DNA from: Rhytidiadelphus loreus
Lineage: Eukaryota; Streptophyta; Bryopsida; Hypnales; Hylocomiaceae
Assembly (NCBI GenBank): GCA_947034895.1
Contig: OX344762.1
Location: 9,429,501 to 9,493,500 of the forward strand
Length of the DNA: 64,000 bases
Direction: 5' to 3'
Of this stretch, positions 24,971-37,637 are shown piece after piece (position 1 is the first letter of the stretch; each line of letters begins with the position of its first letter). The translations under genes were made by a program, and so were the position numbers. Under the pieces are notes generated by a model. That model ran no database searches and was not told where the DNA came from. It was given only the letters and a program-made list of their open reading frames with translations.

Positions 24971-25220
24971 TATATATACATAGGTGGTTCAAGAAAATGT
25001 ATCCCTAATAATTCCCTATTCTCTTGCAATGATAATTCAAATAGCATTTGTTAACCCTATAATGTTGTTGTAGAGAATAAGTGACCAATGAATGATTTCA
25101 AATTCCCATGTAAAATTTTAAAAAACAATTTTTCATCCTATTGTTTGTGTATGGAAGGAAAGGGTGTTTGGAAGAAGTGCTTTCTAGATATGCAATATTT
25201 GTCAAAAATGAGTGTTCTTT
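24301..25220. repeat. Repeat-rich segment with a CACTA-like right end and microsatellite
   Basis: Contains short dispersed direct repeats (CCAACAAAAAGTTGGGT type), an inverted pair (GTCCAAATCAACA and TGTTGATTTGGAC) and the terminal motif TTTTTTCTACTAGTG at 24546-24560. Read on the minus strand that is CACTAGTAGAAAAAA, like a CACTA element end. A matching left end was not found. A (TA)n/(CA)n microsatellite occupies about 24937-24979. No coding exon was seen. Confidence 0.5.
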
Positions 25221-25442
25221 CACTACAAGAGAAAGGGGTGTTTTAAGTAGTGTCCTAGACATCACGTCTTTTAAGTAACGTCTTTTAAGTAAGTTTTTAA
25301 GTAAAATTTTACTAAAAAGACAATTTTACTAAAATTTTACTAAATCTTTTTAGTAAAATTTTACTTAATTTTACTTAAAAGACGTTACTTAAAAGACGTG
25401 ATGTCTAGGACACTACTTAAAACACCCCTTTCTCTTGTAGTG
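25221..25442. mobile_element. CACTA-type MITE with TTT target-site duplication
   Basis: A 222-bp foldback. It begins CACTACAAGAGAAAGGGGTG and ends with the inverse, CACCCCTTTCTCTTGTAGTG. The complementary arms extend about 70 bp inward (TTTTAAGTAGTGTCCTAGAC...). The centre consists of further TTTACTAAAA-type inverted repeats. It is flanked on both sides by TTT (25218-25220 and 25443-25445), the 3-bp duplication typical of the CACTA/En-Spm superfamily, and CACTACAAGA is that superfamily's hallmark terminus. It has no coding capacity and would depend on a transposase elsewhere. The near-perfect arms suggest a fairly recent insertion or a strong hairpin origin. Confidence 0.88.
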
Positions 25443-25445
25443 TTT

Positions 25446-27373
25446 TCAATGATAGATTCTAAAATATTTGGAAGGTAGGTTTTCCAATATAGCATTAGAT
25501 ACATGGTGCTTAAATGAGAATTTTGATTATGGTCATATATGGTTAGACATGAGAGCCCGGAAGTGAAATTGTGACTACAAAATTGAAAAGGGTAGGTTAT
25601 CTAGTCATTGTATATACATGACTATAATAATTTGCTTGTCCTTCTATAGTTGAGCTTGCAAAAAAAATAAACAACCCCTTTGCCATATGAGCAAACCTCA
25701 TACATGTATTCAATTTGAAATAAAATCATTTATCAATCCAAATTCAATCCTAATATTTTGACCCCATCCAATACAGATTGTTTGTATTTGGAATTGAGTG
25801 CACTCCTAGAAATTTTTGCATAAAATGTACAACTTCTACTCATCAGAGCCTAGGATTGATTTTGGATAATCCTCTTTTCAACACTTTGAAAGTTGATAGT
25901 ATATTCATTTGGTATGTGAAAAATGAATGCTAAAAGAAACTAATATTTCCTTATGATTTCCAAGAAGGTCCAACAAAAACATTGATAGTTTAACCTTGGA
26001 ATGGCAAGTTCATAATCATTGATTTCAAACCTCCCTGACCATCACTCTATTTATTGTCATTTTGCAACTAGAAATGAATGAAAAAAATTATATTTATTTT
26101 TCAGAAATGAAATCATATATTTGATATAAGTCATTAAAATTAATAAGCTTCATTGCATTGGTTCAACTCAATGTCTTTTAAATCTTTTTTAGAGCTAAAA
26201 TTCCCATCAAGTGTAAATTGCAAGAAATGGTCAAAATACACTACGGGATGATTTGTACATTAATCCATAAATGATGCTACGGACATTTTGTGTCTGATGA
26301 ATGACATTTGATGATGACATTTTGTGTAGGACATAGGTGCAACCATTCATCCTCGGAATTTTGTTATGAAAAAGGTCTTCTATAGTAGTTTGACTTCAAA
26401 TGAGTGCTTCTCCATTTTTTTTAAGCCAATGATTCCCATACTATGCATTTGAAGGGATGATTTCCACGGGCACTGGTCGATCCTTTAAGGATTAAAATAA
26501 GAACTTGAGACTCATAATGCAAATCTTAGGCTCATAGGATAAAGGGTGGACAGGACTCATCAAAATTTCTAATAAGTATTCATATCTTGCATTGATGTGG
26601 ACCAAATCTCATCTTGTTTACCAAACCTAGACGAGAGGATGCCAAATTTACATTAGAAAATCAAATGATGATCTCTTTCTCTCTTTCTATTCAATCCATA
26701 AGGCCAAACTTGCCAATTTTTCTTAAAGACATAGCTACAATTATAGTGCACTGTGTTTCTGTATTGTTGAATATGAAAATAAATTATTTTCTTGTTCAAT
26801 TCAAGTCTTTGGAACTAGAAATGACCATGTTTGAGTTTTGGGGGCAAAATACAGTCAAAAAAACTTTAAGGGTTAATGTATCACTAGGATAAAAGAGGGC
26901 TCTAGATGTAATGATTGTATATAAGATATGTTAAACTAATGTTGGTATAAACCTACATAAGAATCCACCTTCATGTTGCCATCTCAAAACACTACGATGA
27001 ATTTGGAATAGTATACAAACAATTGTGGTACAAGGTCAACATGACACTAATAAAAGAAGTCATTCGAAGTCTGCAACGAGCCAAGTGTGGGTAAATATTT
27101 AAAAAAATCACCTCTATTTTGTGGTTGCTTAGTGTACAATGTTCTTCACCTCTCCTTCTGTGTTCTTCACCTCCCGTTGCTAATTTGGAGTCTCTGATTC
27201 CAAATTTGAATTCAAAATTTTCAATTTTTGTCATGGATGACAAATATAAAAAATTGCAGCATTTTCTGCAGACTTCACTTTAACGTCCTGCACTTGAGAG
27301 GACCAAGAACACTTGGCCCAGGCACAAGTGCCTATAACTTCACTTCAAGGATCACTGTCCTCCGTCCTTCCTG
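25446..27373. other. AT-rich gene-free stretch with one degenerate dispersed-repeat copy
   Basis: A diverged copy of the ~290-bp dispersed repeat lies at about 25790-26035 (CAACACTTTGAAAGTTGATA, then AAGGTCCAACAAAAAC). CACTACGGGATGATTTG at about 26240 may be an isolated element end without a partner. An open frame at 26614-26892 (+) has no coding signature. Nothing else was recognised. Confidence 0.45.
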
Positions 27374-27532
27374 TGTCTGTTGCCTGTGCACAGATCTGCA
27401 TTGTGGGAAGCTTTGAAAGGAAATCCAAGTTTAGTTAATACTGGTCACGCTTGTTCATTCACATGCCTTGAATTGAGACCTTCCTGGCAGTGAAAACTGA
27501 AATTGATGTTACATGTTTGTGCCATGGTTTGC
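27374..27532 (+). repeat. Left arm of a 159-bp inverted repeat identical to 56686-56844
   Basis: By direct reading, all 159 bases are identical, in inverted orientation, to 56686-56844. Similarity continues more weakly to the left (CTGCAGACT, TTTAACGTCCTGC, AAATTGCAGC). It stops abruptly on the right, where this copy reads GGTTTGCGCAAACC. I find no open frame spanning it. It looks like part of a transposable element, such as a terminal repeat, captured twice. Confidence 0.9.
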
Positions 27533-27573
27533 GCAAACCACAGTTAAAAATTTAAACATGTAAGGATGCTATA

Positions 27574-27719
27574 AGATAAACTACCCCATAATGGGAGCAA
27601 GTTCATTGTGGGTAAAATTGTAATGATGGTGTACATTCAAATTCTGAAATGTACACCACTAACATAATTCAACCCACAATGAACTTGCTCCCATTCTGTC
27701 CGTAATGGGGTAGTTTACC
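27574..27719. mobile_element. MITE-like hairpin of about 146 bp
   Basis: Long inverted repeats: TAAACTACCCCATAATGGGA and GCAAGTTCATTGTGGGT on the left recur inverted as ACCCACAATGAACTTGC and GGGGTAGTTTA on the right. An inner stem (GGTGTACATTCAAATTCTG / GAAATGTACACC) completes a nearly continuous hairpin. There is no coding capacity. A clear target-site duplication was not identified, so the superfamily is unknown. Confidence 0.75.
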
Positions 27720-29414
27720 TTAGACCAAAGTGGTTCAATGAAAGACTTCACTCATAACTGTAGTATAACTATAGAAAAATAGTTATGTAAAGGTAGTTGC
27801 TGAAAATCCAGAAAATCTATTAACAATGCATTGAGTCAAATACCAACCCGTCATTTGACTAGCTACCTATCAAAAAGAAAATTTGATGCAAAATGAAGGG
27901 ATTACATCATTGACATTTAGTGAAAATGAAGGGTGGAGAGGTTGTTTTATAATGAAATCCATTGTTTGTCCTAAATCCTCAAAGGATTTGGGATAATCTA
28001 AAGATGAGATTTTGACCGCTCATTGTCAAAATGTAGGAATTGCATTCAAAGTATAATTTCAAACCTCATTTTGGTACAATAGAATATTTTTTTATAAAAA
28101 CTTTGAAAGTTTGGGAATCCCCTATGGATTGTTTTACCACCTAGACTACCACCCTAGTTGTATAAACAACTTATCTTTACATTTCTTAATACACATTGAA
28201 TGGCTTTTGAAGCTATATGAGAGACTCATACATTGAGGAGCCATGTTTGGGTAGAAGATCTAAGTTAAGTCAATAGTTAATAAGTTTAATTAGATGAATT
28301 TCCATATATCCATTTGTGTGGAATGATGATATTCTCGTTAGTTGTCAATTTTTAATTTTCACGACTTTAATGTCAAAATTTTGAATATTTTTTTTAAAGG
28401 TTCAACCCTCATTTTTGGACTTTAATTAAATATTTAGCACTAAAAAGTGTCAAACTTGCTATCTGAGTACAATAATTCCAACAGTGAGATTGTTCTAGAA
28501 AACAAACTAAACCAATTGCAACTTCTTTTTTGGAAAAAAATTGTTAAAATTGAGTTTAAAAAAAATCCAGTATACTATTTCAGTAAAAATCCAGTATACT
28601 ATTACTTATTATTCAAATGGAATGAATCAAATCTTTCCACATAGACAAAAATACAATCTGTAAGAGAGATTATTATTTTTAAGTTTATTTTTATTTTGTA
28701 TATTGCCTAGCCTAGCCTATTTTAGGCTTATCTAGCATAACTTTTTTTCCTATGCCCCATTCGATATAAATCAATTTTCTTATCTTGACAAAAAGTAAAA
28801 AAGAAAATTGAGATCATAGGCACCTACTTGAACCTTCAAGGGTTCTCACAAGGAGACTCTCAGGACCTCTAGGGTTAAAAAGAATTAATGACTTTTGCAT
28901 GTGGAATCTAAATAAGATGATGTTTTAGAACATTGAAACCATTTTGGAAAGGGGGATGTGATTTATATATTGAAGAGAAAAAAGGTCATCATATATACTT
29001 TCTCTCAAAAATGGAGATTGGAGTAGCCAATCTATTTATGTTCCCTCCCCCCTTCCCATTTTGGTGGTATAGGTTGGTCTATTTCCATGCAAGTACAAGA
29101 TAAATAAGTGATCAAGAATGGCACATTATGATTAGGCTATAGGACTCTCAATTTTACAACAAACCATTGGTTAGAAATAGGATGACCTATATGATTAATA
29201 TGGGATGAAAAGAATCTTCATCTAAGAAATTAATGGTAATTTTATCTTGGGAAATAAAACTCTAAAAAATTATGGAATCTCCTAAAATCTATTTCTACAC
29301 ATGAGGGAAATTTTCCTCTCATCTTACCTGCGCTCCAGATATGCTCAATTGCTTAAGTGATTAGAAATGGGTTGGTTCCCTTAGTAGGCCTCAAATTCTT
29401 TGAAGTGTCATTGG
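27720..29414. other. AT-rich gene-free stretch
   Basis: No exon, RNA gene or transposon end was recognised. There is a short duplication (AAAATCCAGTATACTATT twice at 28563-28600) and a small CCTAGCCTAGCCTA run near 28707. Otherwise the sequence is low-complexity and AT-rich. Confidence 0.5.
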
Positions 29415-29690
29415 ATGTAAGGTAACCACACCTACAATTGCACACTTGAGATTATTGCCTAAAATGTATTCCCACTTTTCATGAGACTCTATGATTGCTT
29501 TTAGAAACACCTATTTTTAGCACTTTGAAAATTCATAGTTTATTCATACGGTGTCCAAAAAATGCATTCTAAGAGAATCTAGAATCCCCTTTTACTACCA
29601 ACAGGACCCGACAAAAAAATCCCAATATAATAATGGGAACCATGCTGAATTGCTTATTTGTGCAATTTTAGGTACATATTGGGACCAAAG
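29415..29690 (+). repeat. Dispersed ~290-bp repeat, copy 1
   Basis: The clearest copy of a repeat found at least seven times in the window. Recognisable blocks in order: ATGTAAGGTAAC, GCCTAAAATGTA, TTTTAGAAACACCTATTTTT, AGCACTTTGAAAATTCATAG, AAAATGCATTCTAAGAGAAT, CTACCAACAGGACC and AATATAATAATGGGAACC. No long open frame is conserved among the copies and no terminal inverted repeat is obvious, so the class (SINE-like, LTR fragment or other) is unknown. Confidence 0.8.
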
Positions 29691-30314
29691 TATCAGTTGT
29701 CAGTACATGAGCAAAACATTTGACCCCTCACAACTGTTTGTGCATGAACTGAGAGTTAATTTACAATCTGATCCTATAATGTACCCAGCAGACACAACAT
29801 TGTGTTGCAACCCACGGACAAAGCTAAGTTATTTCCAATCCTGCCATGTTGTGCTAGTCTAGCCATAGTGAAATATATGTGTTTTTTGTCCAGAATCAAG
29901 CTCTGTGAACCTGGGCTGATGCTGACGACGAGAAAATGGACTAGATAATGCTTGAGAGGCGGGAGGCTTGAGAGCATTATGTGACATAATGTCAAGTCTA
30001 ATAGTACATTACAAACATCCGTATTTGTACTTTTTGCAAATCTAAGGGTATAGAAAGAAGGTTTGCGTTATGAGATAATGCTTTTTTGACTATTCAATGG
30101 AACGGTAACAAATCTTTTTTGATAACTAAACTTGGCATATGCCTACATAGAATCTATTTATTGCATAGCTTAGTCAAAAGAAGTCACATGCAATGATTAT
30201 GAAATAATTATGGAAAATTGCAATGAATCCTCATCAATCATTCACCAATCATTCACATGGCTTCTCTGTTGTGAAATACAAACTACCTAGACCTTAAGTT
30301 AATCACTTCGATGC

Positions 30315-30600
30315 TTGTAAGGTAACTACATCTTATTCTGACCCTCTCTAAAATCTAATATTACAAATTCTTGCCTAAAATGTACTTCTACTATTCATGA
30401 ATTAGAGTCTATGGTTGATTTTAGAAACACCTATTTTCAACACTTTAAAAATTTGGACTCGTGCAATGTCCCCAAATAGCATTCTAATGAAATCTAGAAT
30501 TTCCTTTTGACTACTAACAAGATGCCACAAAAAAAATTCGATATAATTATGGAAACCGTGTTGAATTGTTTATTTGAGCAATTTTAGGTGTAGTATAGTC
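30315..30600 (+). repeat. Dispersed ~290-bp repeat, copy 2
   Basis: Same block order as the copy at 29415, in the same orientation (GTAAGGTAACTACATC, TGCCTAAAATGTACTTCTAC, GATTTTAGAAACACCTATTT, GCATTCTAATGAAATCTAG, CTACTAACAAGATGCC). It ends near TTTTAGGTGTAGTA. Confidence 0.8.
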
Positions 30601-31954
30601 ATTCAATTTGAAGATAATGAGTAGCGTTGGTCTAGTGAGGACCACATATCCTAAAGATAATACTAGTATACTATAAGTATAGGGCAAGGATAACACTTCT
30701 TAGCCAATTTTTTTTCCCAAAAAATAAGGTCCAACATATGATAGAAATAGATTCTTTTTCCCCCAATATTCTTTATTCATTGCACAAAAATTTGTTTTTT
30801 GAAAAAATAATTTTCTTAGAATTTTAGCATCTATTTTTAAAATTAGGTTTTGTTGATTATACCCTACAAATACAACATTTAAATAGGAGGTCTTTGAACA
30901 CCAAGTTAAAGTGCAAAAAAATTGGTTTAAAATGCTCACATGGACACTAATTGGTGTCAATTATATGAGCCTCTTGCACAAAGCTCTAATTTTAAGGCGT
31001 GGGGCTCCAAGATCTTCTTTCTACTAGTGTACGCTTATTCTTTATTTGTGGATTCATTTTAGCAAATTAGTACTTTACTTGGAGAAACTCTTCTATTGTA
31101 TCTTCTTACTAGCATAAAGATTTGGATTGCTCTTCTCAGCATTGATTGGAGCATATTCATTTTTCTCCACTTCTTTGTCTATCATTTTGGATGAACAATT
31201 GTAATGTACACATTGCCCTCTTTCACTAGTAGAATTTGTTGTTGTCGGATTGAGGAGAGGGATCATAGTTAGAATTCAAACTAGTAGTACATTTTCAAGT
31301 ACTCAAATCAAATGTAGTTATATAGAATTTCAATTTTTTGCTTTCGATAATAAAACATACTTGGAAAGGCTCTAATGTCTTTAGGAGCTAAATCTTTAAA
31401 TGCTCATTTGAATTTGCAAGGTTGCAACAAATGTAATGGGATATCTTTCATTTTGTAATTCATACAACTTTCAAAGTTGAATGAAAACACCATCAACTTT
31501 CAAATACCTTATCTTTTATTCTATTCCTTCAATATTTGAATTGGTTAAAAATTTGAGTCTATAGGGATACAAATAGTATAGGTACTAAGATACAAATGAT
31601 TTTCAATTAATCTTTCTTGTAGGAAGTCAATAGAAAAACACAACATGAATCATTGAGTTGGACTTAGAGAATATCTCTGATTTGATGGACAAGCTAAAAA
31701 TTAAGGCTACAAAGTTTTGCCTTTGCAATATCAGACAAAGATCGTTTCAAAAGAATGGGCTCACCAAATGGAGCCAAAAAACAAAGTTAAAGAATATGTA
31801 ACTGAAGATGAGCTAGGGCTATGAATAAACTTGTACACGGAATTAACTAATCCTCGTCAGGATAACCCCACTAAGTTTCAAGTACAAGCTTGAAACATTC
31901 ATTCTAAGATTATTTTATAGCATGCTTGAAGATCCATTACGGAATCAAAGCTAT
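30601..31954. other. AT-rich stretch with CACTA-like terminal motifs
   Basis: CTTTCTACTAGTG ends at 31029 and CACTAGTAGAATTTG starts at about 31225. Both match the terminal motif at 24546-24560, but they do not bracket an element in the expected outward orientation. No exon was recognised. Confidence 0.45.
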
Positions 31955-32430
31955 ATCCTATAAGGTAAATATACCTAATTTTGATCGCTTTCTAAAACCA
32001 ACCACTACAAATTCTTACCTAAAATGTACTCCCACTATTCATGAGAGTTTATAGTTGGTTTTCAAAACACCTATTTTTAGCACTTTGAAAATTGGTAGTT
32101 TATTCATATAGCAGAGTTAATCATAAACCACTTGTCCACTTGTCCTCAATTGTAATAGTGGTGTCAAAGGAAGGTTTAACTAAGAATAGTGCAAATTAAA
32201 GAAACACAACACCAAACTCCATCAAACCCCAATTTGGGTACTCCAAGGAGTTTCATCCTGTATTTTTCTCAAACTTTGGCTCTTGATCCCACATCGCACA
32301 CACTTTACGATTAACTCTAGTATCCCAAAATGCATTCTACTACAAGAATCTAGAATCCCGTATGGACTACCAACAAGACTCCTCAAAAAGGGTTTTCAAT
32401 ATAATAATGGGAATCGTGCTGAATTGCTTG
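31955..32430 (+). repeat. Dispersed ~290-bp repeat, copy 3 (interrupted)
   Basis: The left part (31955-32111) and right part (32318-32430) together form one copy of the repeat. The break falls within the TTATTCATAT...ATCCCAAAATGCATTC section that is continuous in the other copies. The interrupting 206 bp is listed separately as a nested insertion. Confidence 0.78.
32112..32317. mobile_element. Nested 206-bp MITE inserted in a dispersed repeat
   Basis: The insert starts CAGAGTTAATCATAAA and ends TTTACGATTAACTC, giving imperfect terminal inverted repeats of about 14 bp. It is flanked by TAG on both sides (32109-32111 and 32318-32320), a possible 3-bp target duplication. Comparison with uninterrupted copies of the host repeat shows it is an insertion. 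There is no coding capacity. A 3-bp duplication fits PIF/Harbinger or CACTA, but the ends do not settle which. Confidence 0.7.
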
Positions 32431-33561
32431 TTAATTAAGGGTTTGTGGTTTAGGTTTTTTTAGGGTACCCAAAATGAGCCTTCTCCCCTTGATCGAAACT
32501 GGACCCGGACCCTTATGAGTACAGAGAAACCCACCCCCCCAAACCCCCAAATGATGCAATGTGCGACTATGTCAAACATGGACCGTTGATTTCTTCCAAA
32601 CTTGTACCTAATGGCAAGCTCTGTAAGTTTCAATTAATAATAAACCATTCAGCTTTCCTCTTTGATCTTCCAATTAATTTCATGTTTGCATCAAGATCAT
32701 TTAACTTACCAATGGCACTTCAACACCAACTATGGACCATCATGTTCACATAGATCAATGTTTGGGGAGAACCACCAGTTAACTCTTAAAAGGACATTTC
32801 ATGTACAGACTTGGTCAAAACAAACTTCATCAAATTTCTACATTAAAATATGTGTTTCAAAATTTTGATATTTTTTGTATGCAGTAACATAGGTCTAAAA
32901 TTTAATCTTATTTTTTTCATAATTAAAAAACACCAAATTGAATTTTATATGATTTTTTAAAGAAATTTCTTTGGAAAAATCATAGTTGAATAATAAAAAT
33001 ACTTCAAATAGTATGAATTTTGAAAGAAAAATGGAAATATTGATAGTAACAAATATTATGGTGTGATTGATGTATTTTTTGAGCTTACACGAAGAGAAAT
33101 TAGATAGAATTTTTTCTTAAATGGTCTAATTTGAGCTTTCAAGATACTATCTTCAAAGTGTGAACAAAAATTAAAATGGAATAAAAAGTAGAGTTGTTGA
33201 AGCTATATTTTCTTAGATAAGATTAAAAACATTTAAAATCAAGAACCATGTGAAAATTAAGGTTTTGACTTTCAAAATGCCCGTGGGGCTTGAAATCATG
33301 TCCTTTAAGGGTTAATTAGTTCACTGTTAGTTGGTGGAATTGGAAAAAACAAACTTGGTTGTAATTTGAAAGCATTAGAAAAAATCCGGTGACAAAATCT
33401 ATGAAATTTCTATTTAGAATAAAGCATAGAGAAAAAATGGACTTGGTATTTGAATAATTGGTTTAATATGGAAATTAAGGAAAAATTGTGGTTGGTAAAA
33501 CTCCAAAAATATCCTAAATGTTGATATAGAATTATGTTTATTTTCTCACACAAATGTGGCA
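32431..33561. other. AT-rich gene-free stretch
   Basis: A short C-rich tract (CCCACCCCCCCAAACCCCC) lies near 32530. Two overlapping open frames at 32559-32868 (+) look non-coding. Nothing else was recognised. Confidence 0.5.
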
Positions 33562-33915
33562 TTAACCCCTAAATGCCCAAGGCACCAAATTTTGGTGTTG
33601 ACAATACTTTGAAGTTGAATAAAACATAACTAAGTTGCTATTTTCAGTAGTTTATATTTTTGAAAAATTCTTTTTGTTTTATGTTATCTGGATTGTAGGC
33701 AAAATGGGCTCCAATTCTTTACCGGATGACATCATGGATTCATCAAAAGTCTAGTTTTAGCATCAAAAATCTAATTTTGAAAATGATTGATTATGATTTT
33801 TCTATTCAATATTTTGTGCAAGGGTGTCCATTGCAACCTTGACTTTCCATAGTCTTGAGGGCTCTTGAAAATGAGCTTCAAGTACACTAGATCTTGAAAA
33901 AAAAATCCATAAATT

Positions 33916-33955
<40 letters not shown>

Positions 33956-34105
33956 TTTTTCCATATGTGATCTCTAATATGTCTAATTTGAATTTGTACA
34001 GTTACAATGCAAAAATTGATACAACATATCAAAATGTTGGCTTCTGTTGAATTTAGAAAAAAATTCTAAAAAGCTCAAAAAAAAATTTAGGCATTTAGGG
34101 ATTAA
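33562..34105. mobile_element. TTAA-flanked piggyBac-like MITE (544 bp)
   Basis: Left end TTAACCCCTAAATGCC, right end GGCATTTAGGGATTAA: inverted 16-mers with one mismatch, each including a TTAA. TTAA duplication followed by CCCT is the signature of the piggyBac superfamily. The inside is AT-rich with a (TA)n microsatellite (33915-33953) and no transposase frame. The same end sequence recurs at 54867. Confidence 0.75.
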
Positions 34106-37100
34106 TATTGTTCCCCAACACAATATTATAAATTGCTAAGTTTGTATCAACAAGACGCTTTTTTCTACAGAACTCCATAAATTAAATCCACCAAAAATTG
34201 AACATAGATGAAAGAATCATAGGCCAAATGTATGCTCTCACTTGGTCAGTTCACCAAACTTTCATTTTCTAATCTTTTGGAGATGAAATTTTAGAAGTCA
34301 AAAAGAGTTTCATTTTTTTTGTCAAGATTTAAAAATTTTGTAAATTTTTGAAGAAAATATATATCTATGATGAAAATTTCAAAATTTTAAAGCATATTTT
34401 GCATTTGAAATGAATTTTCTTCACAGTGGTAAAACAATTTTTGGTGTTAGTTTTTAATTAGAAAAATCAATAAACCTTGACTATATATCTAGAAGATGCA
34501 AACACCTTGTTCAACTTCAAATTTTCCCCCTCCTCTCCTTGAAAATCCAAAGACATTGATTTTGCATTAAAAAAAAATTCTTCTCCAAAAGTTGTCAATC
34601 CTTTGAAAAATCTACATCCATTGATATTTGTCAAATAAATGATTTTGGTCATCTGAAATAGATACAAAATATGGCTATAGACTATGGCCATGGACTACAA
34701 TAAAAATAAAAATTCAACTGAAACATTCCATATCAAATGCACTAGGAATTGAGTTTCCAAAATATAAGTATATGGGAGGAAGGGGGATTCCTAAAATTAT
34801 ACATGTGAATTTAATTGAAAATTTGCATTCTCTCACTATGACTATGTACTCAAAAGATGGAAACATCTTGTGGGTATTAACTATAATTACTCCCTTGATT
34901 ATCAACCCAAAATTCAAATTTTAACATAATATTCAATTTGGAATTTTTTTCAAATTTGAGAAGAAACTAGAATTGATGACTTTCATTTCATTAGTTGAAC
35001 TCAACCTTTTAAAAAATCAATTTTATGCCTAAAGTTCAGAGCAAGATCAAGGAGTTTTGAGTGATATACTAAAATAGCATCTTTGTGATCAATTTTTAAG
35101 CTTGTATCATCATGTTTAGAAAATTAATAAGTATCTCTCAACATTGTTCATTTTTGTAGCAATTTAGGAAATTCTTCCATTGCAAAAAGGAAATGTATCA
35201 TCAAATTACCTACTCACACAAAAAATAAAATTGAATCATTTTTATGGATATAATTTCTAAAAAAACAAATTCCATGTGTGTTGTAGTTTAACAAAAAAAT
35301 TCAAATTTTATTTGTGTGTTTTTACATGATTTTTACTATTATATGCATGCTATGGTAGAAATTTAGAAATGAAGTCTTGCAAGCCAATTTATGAAATTGC
35401 TCAAAATTTCTTGAGAGTAGAACCTTTTCCAACATTATAACTATAAAGGTAAATCTACCAAAATCTGCACCCTAATATAGAAATAAAAAAAGACCAAGTA
35501 GTACAATTGGAGTCTAGAAGATGAACACATATTTGTGTATTCTCTACGTGTGTGTTTGCGTAAGTGGCTTCGTGATTCTGAGTAGGGACTACACAAGCAC
35601 ACAATAAAGACAAGTTTACATAATAGAGGAAGTCACGGTAGGAGAAATCTAATCCAAAGTATTCCTCCTATTTGGTGAATAATTCATGTAGAGTATTATA
35701 GTTAGAGAATTCAATTGCCTTCTTTAAAGTCATTGAATTAGCAATTCTTACATGGTTCAACAAATTGATAGTTTCTTGAACAAGTTGTCAAAAAGGTCTT
35801 TGCAAGAGTGACTCCCCCTAATGTAGTCTATACATATATTGAAAATATATATGTAAAGCCTTGATGATTATATAGTTGCATGTATTTGATACATTATTTA
35901 AAGAGGTTCAAGTCATAATTTTAAGATTCTAGTATAGTTTATAGAGCCAATTCCAAAAGTAAATGCTTTCATTTGTGAAAATCTAAACTTTGACTTTACT
36001 AAAGATGGAAAATTAGAATGAAGTGACAACTTTTCATTGCATGCAAGCTTCAAAGTCTCTTTTTGCCTTCATCACCATTTGTAAAGCAATCTTCAATCAC
36101 TTATAGTGTGTATAATTTGAGTAACTATTAAAAGTTGAATACAATATTGATGATTTTGGCTCAAAAAGCTCTTTATCTAATATCATTGTAAAAATGTTTT
36201 TTACAATATAGAGTACATAATTATTTGGAAATATAATGGAATGGCTTTGGAATAACAACTTCTCAAATTACAAACATAACTTATAAATTGGAAATTAAAA
36301 GACAATAATAGGAGTGATTGTCTTCATTTTTTAAACCATTGATTATAATGATTCCATTCCACTTTTCAATTAAGTTTGATAAGAAAATTAAAGTTATTAA
36401 AACCCCAATTCCACCACATTGAATGACTCTAAATCATACTTTTTTTGTGATAGCCTTGATGCCCTGACAAAAAGACAAATCACTTCTTTGTCAACGTGGT
36501 AGAATAAAATTTGGTTGGTCCTTCAATGTATCAATGTATCAAACAACCAAAAATGATGTCTATAGGAGTTGAATAAGTCTTTAAGAAAAATTCAAAAAAG
36601 AGAGCTAACTACATCAATAAAATAAGTCAAAACTTACATTTTAATCAATAGAAAGATGTCACAATGATTTACCTATGATTGATGCTTTTACTATTATAGG
36701 TCAAAGCTCTTTTGATCTAAAACAATTGGTTTTTAAAACATTTGTTCTTTGGATATAAGATTTAACTGATTTAAGAATTTTCATTAAGAATCATCCATTT
36801 AAAAAAATAAAAATCTTAAATTTCTTTTTATTGCAATTACAAATTCTATGTACTAAAATAAAAATTATCCAACATTTTTATGTTTATTCAATTATATTAT
36901 AAGACACTTGGAATTTTTTTAACTCTATATTTCTATGCCATCCAGAAAATAAATTATAAACTAAATATATTATTATATTTTTAAATTCATTTTCATCTTT
37001 CACTGTAAACTATTTAAGAATCACATTTTTTCACCAAGCTAATTGAATTTTTTTCCCTTGGTAGTTGGTATATTGTCTCAAGTAAGAAAAATATGAAACC

Positions 37101-37637
37101 TGCTCGTGTAAATATTATTTAGAAGACCAAATTGTCTAATTTGAATATGGCAATGGTATATGGTTACTATTCTTTTAAGACAAATGAAGTAACTCTCAAA
37201 CTTTAGATGTAAATGGTCATCAATCATATAACTATCCACTGATTAGATGCAGGTATGTGCACTTTTTGTTCCTTGTTGTTCATTGACAATTTGTGTCTTC
37301 CATACTAAACCCAACATTAAACATAAGTCTAGAAGTAATTGCTATGGTAAGATTGTACCAAATTATTTACCTTACGGAAGACTTAGAAACAAATAAATTT
37401 TTACAAATGATAAATTTTGTTTTGAATAAAATAATAAAAATAGAACCTATCGTCAATTTTGGATACAACTATTTTCATTACTTTGAAAACTCATAGTTTA
37501 TTCACATGGTATTCAAAAAAATGCATAAGATGAGAATGTAGAATATTCTTTTGACTTCAACAAGATCTTTACAACCCAATACGAGAAAAAATGCTTAATG
37601 GCTTACGAGCATTCAAACTCATTTAGTTGTAGTTACC
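34106..37637. other. Very AT-rich gene-free stretch with one partial dispersed repeat
   Basis: About 3.5 kb with no convincing exon, splice-linked frames, RNA gene or terminal repeats. A partial copy of the ~290-bp dispersed repeat lies at about 37465-37615 (ACTTTGAAAACTCATAGTTT, then ATGCATAAGATGAGAATG). Small frames such as 34467-34691 (-) and 37293-37496 (+) have low-complexity translations. Confidence 0.5.

Noticed and set aside
24546..31240. CTACTAGTG / CACTAGTAG motifs as a complete CACTA element
   Set aside because: The three motifs (24560, 31029, 31225) are not arranged as outward-facing ends of one element and no partner ends were found.
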